From Giesbergeria sp. (GTDB lineage: Bacteria; Pseudomonadota; Gammaproteobacteria; Burkholderiales; Burkholderiaceae_C): a stretch of DNA of 7,841 bases. The stretch covers positions 1 through 7,841 of the forward strand of contig JAGNUJ010000019.1 in NCBI GenBank assembly GCA_017987055.1, written 5' to 3'. Each line of letters opens with the position of its first letter. Within the stretch, counting starts at the first letter, position 1. The notes under the pieces are model-generated. The model was given only the letters and a program-made list of their open reading frames with translations. It ran no database searches and was not told where the DNA came from. Positions 7,582 through 7,841 of the stretch are shown in pieces. The position numbers and the translations under genes are program-made.

Positions 7582-7841
7582 ATGAAAAAAACGCTCTTTA
7601 TCCTGTTGCCCACCTTGTGGCTGGGTGCGCTGTGCGCACCTGCTGCTTGGTCTCAAGACCGCATTTACCGCTGCGGCAACGAATACACCAACAACGCCAA
7701 CCAAGCCAAAGAGCGCGGCTGCCGGCTGGTCGAAGGCGGCAACGTCACGGTGCTGCAAAGCTCGCGCCCCTTTAGCTTGAGCACACCGGCATCACCTTCA
7801 TCGCCCTCTTCCTCTGGCACTTCATCGTCATCGTCATCGTC
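7582..7841 (+). CDS. Secreted Cys-containing DUF4124-like protein, 3' end off window
   Basis: An open frame of 86 codons continues past the window edge without a stop. It begins MKKTLFILLPTLWLGALCAP, a typical Sec signal peptide with a charged N-end and hydrophobic core; cleavage is plausible after S24 (AAWS/QD). The mature part starts DRIYRCGNEYTNN and has C31 and C47, with GCRLVEGGNVTV (46-57). This resembles the short periplasmic proteins grouped with DUF4124, which share a Y-x-C-x-N-x-Y-T-N-like start. The family's function is unknown. From residue 65 the protein becomes Ser/Pro/Thr-rich and ends here in a pure serine run (81-86). Genes of this type often lie between glnA and ntrB/ntrC in Burkholderiales, so a nitrogen-regulation neighbourhood downstream is inferred, not seen. 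Confidence 0.75.
   Translation, partial: MKKTLFILLPTLWLGALCAPAAWSQDRIYRCGNEYTNNANQAKERGCRLVEGGNVTVLQSSRPFSLSTPASPSSPSSSGTSSSSSS
7822..7841 (+). repeat. TCATCG hexanucleotide tandem repeat (cut by window end)
   Basis: Three full copies plus two bases of TCATCG, each encoding Ser-Ser, run to the window edge. The total copy number is unknown. Because the unit is six bases, changes in copy number would lengthen or shorten the serine tract without breaking the frame. Confidence 0.8.

Overview
The window looks like an ordinary chromosomal segment of a GC-rich betaproteobacterium, most likely Burkholderiales and probably Comamonadaceae. I infer this from three things: the style of the glutamine synthetase protein, the small Cys-containing secreted protein just after glnA, and a degenerate copy of an intergenic repeat that I associate with Comamonadaceae genomes. 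I could not run a search to confirm it. All five genes lie on the plus strand. I see no mobile element, tRNA, rRNA or CRISPR array.

Region 1 (1-4912): a strong intrinsic terminator (27-67) closes an upstream transcript whose gene lies outside the window. It is followed by a tightly coupled two-gene operon: an SbcD/YhaO-type metallophosphoesterase nuclease (117-1403) and a very large SbcC/YhaN-type ABC/SMC-like coiled-coil ATPase (1400-4912). Their stop and start codons overlap (ATGA). Together they should form a Mre11-Rad50-like complex that processes DNA ends or structured DNA. The ATPase has all the nucleotide-binding motifs but no CxxC zinc hook.

Region 2 (4913-5900): a 166-base intergenic stretch holds a degenerate dispersed-repeat-like element and a nested REP-like inverted repeat ending at the base before the next start codon. 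The next gene is a stand-alone CinA-N/MoaB-type molybdopterin-binding-domain protein (5079-5900) without the CinA deamidase domain.

Region 3 (5901-7480): a 110-base leader, then glnA encoding type I glutamine synthetase (6011-7426) with the adenylylation tyrosine (Y400), and a clear intrinsic terminator (7453-7480). The usual Asn in the glutamate-binding loop is Ser267 in this sequence.

Region 4 (7481-7841): the 5' part of a small secreted DUF4124-like protein (7582 to beyond the window edge) whose tail runs into a serine tract encoded by a TCATCG hexanucleotide repeat. In related genomes a gene of this type often sits between glnA and the nitrogen regulators ntrB/ntrC, so those may lie just downstream. 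I found no clearly novel system; the best leads are the hookless SbcCD-like pair, the structured leader of the CinA-like gene, the Ser267 substitution and the serine repeat.
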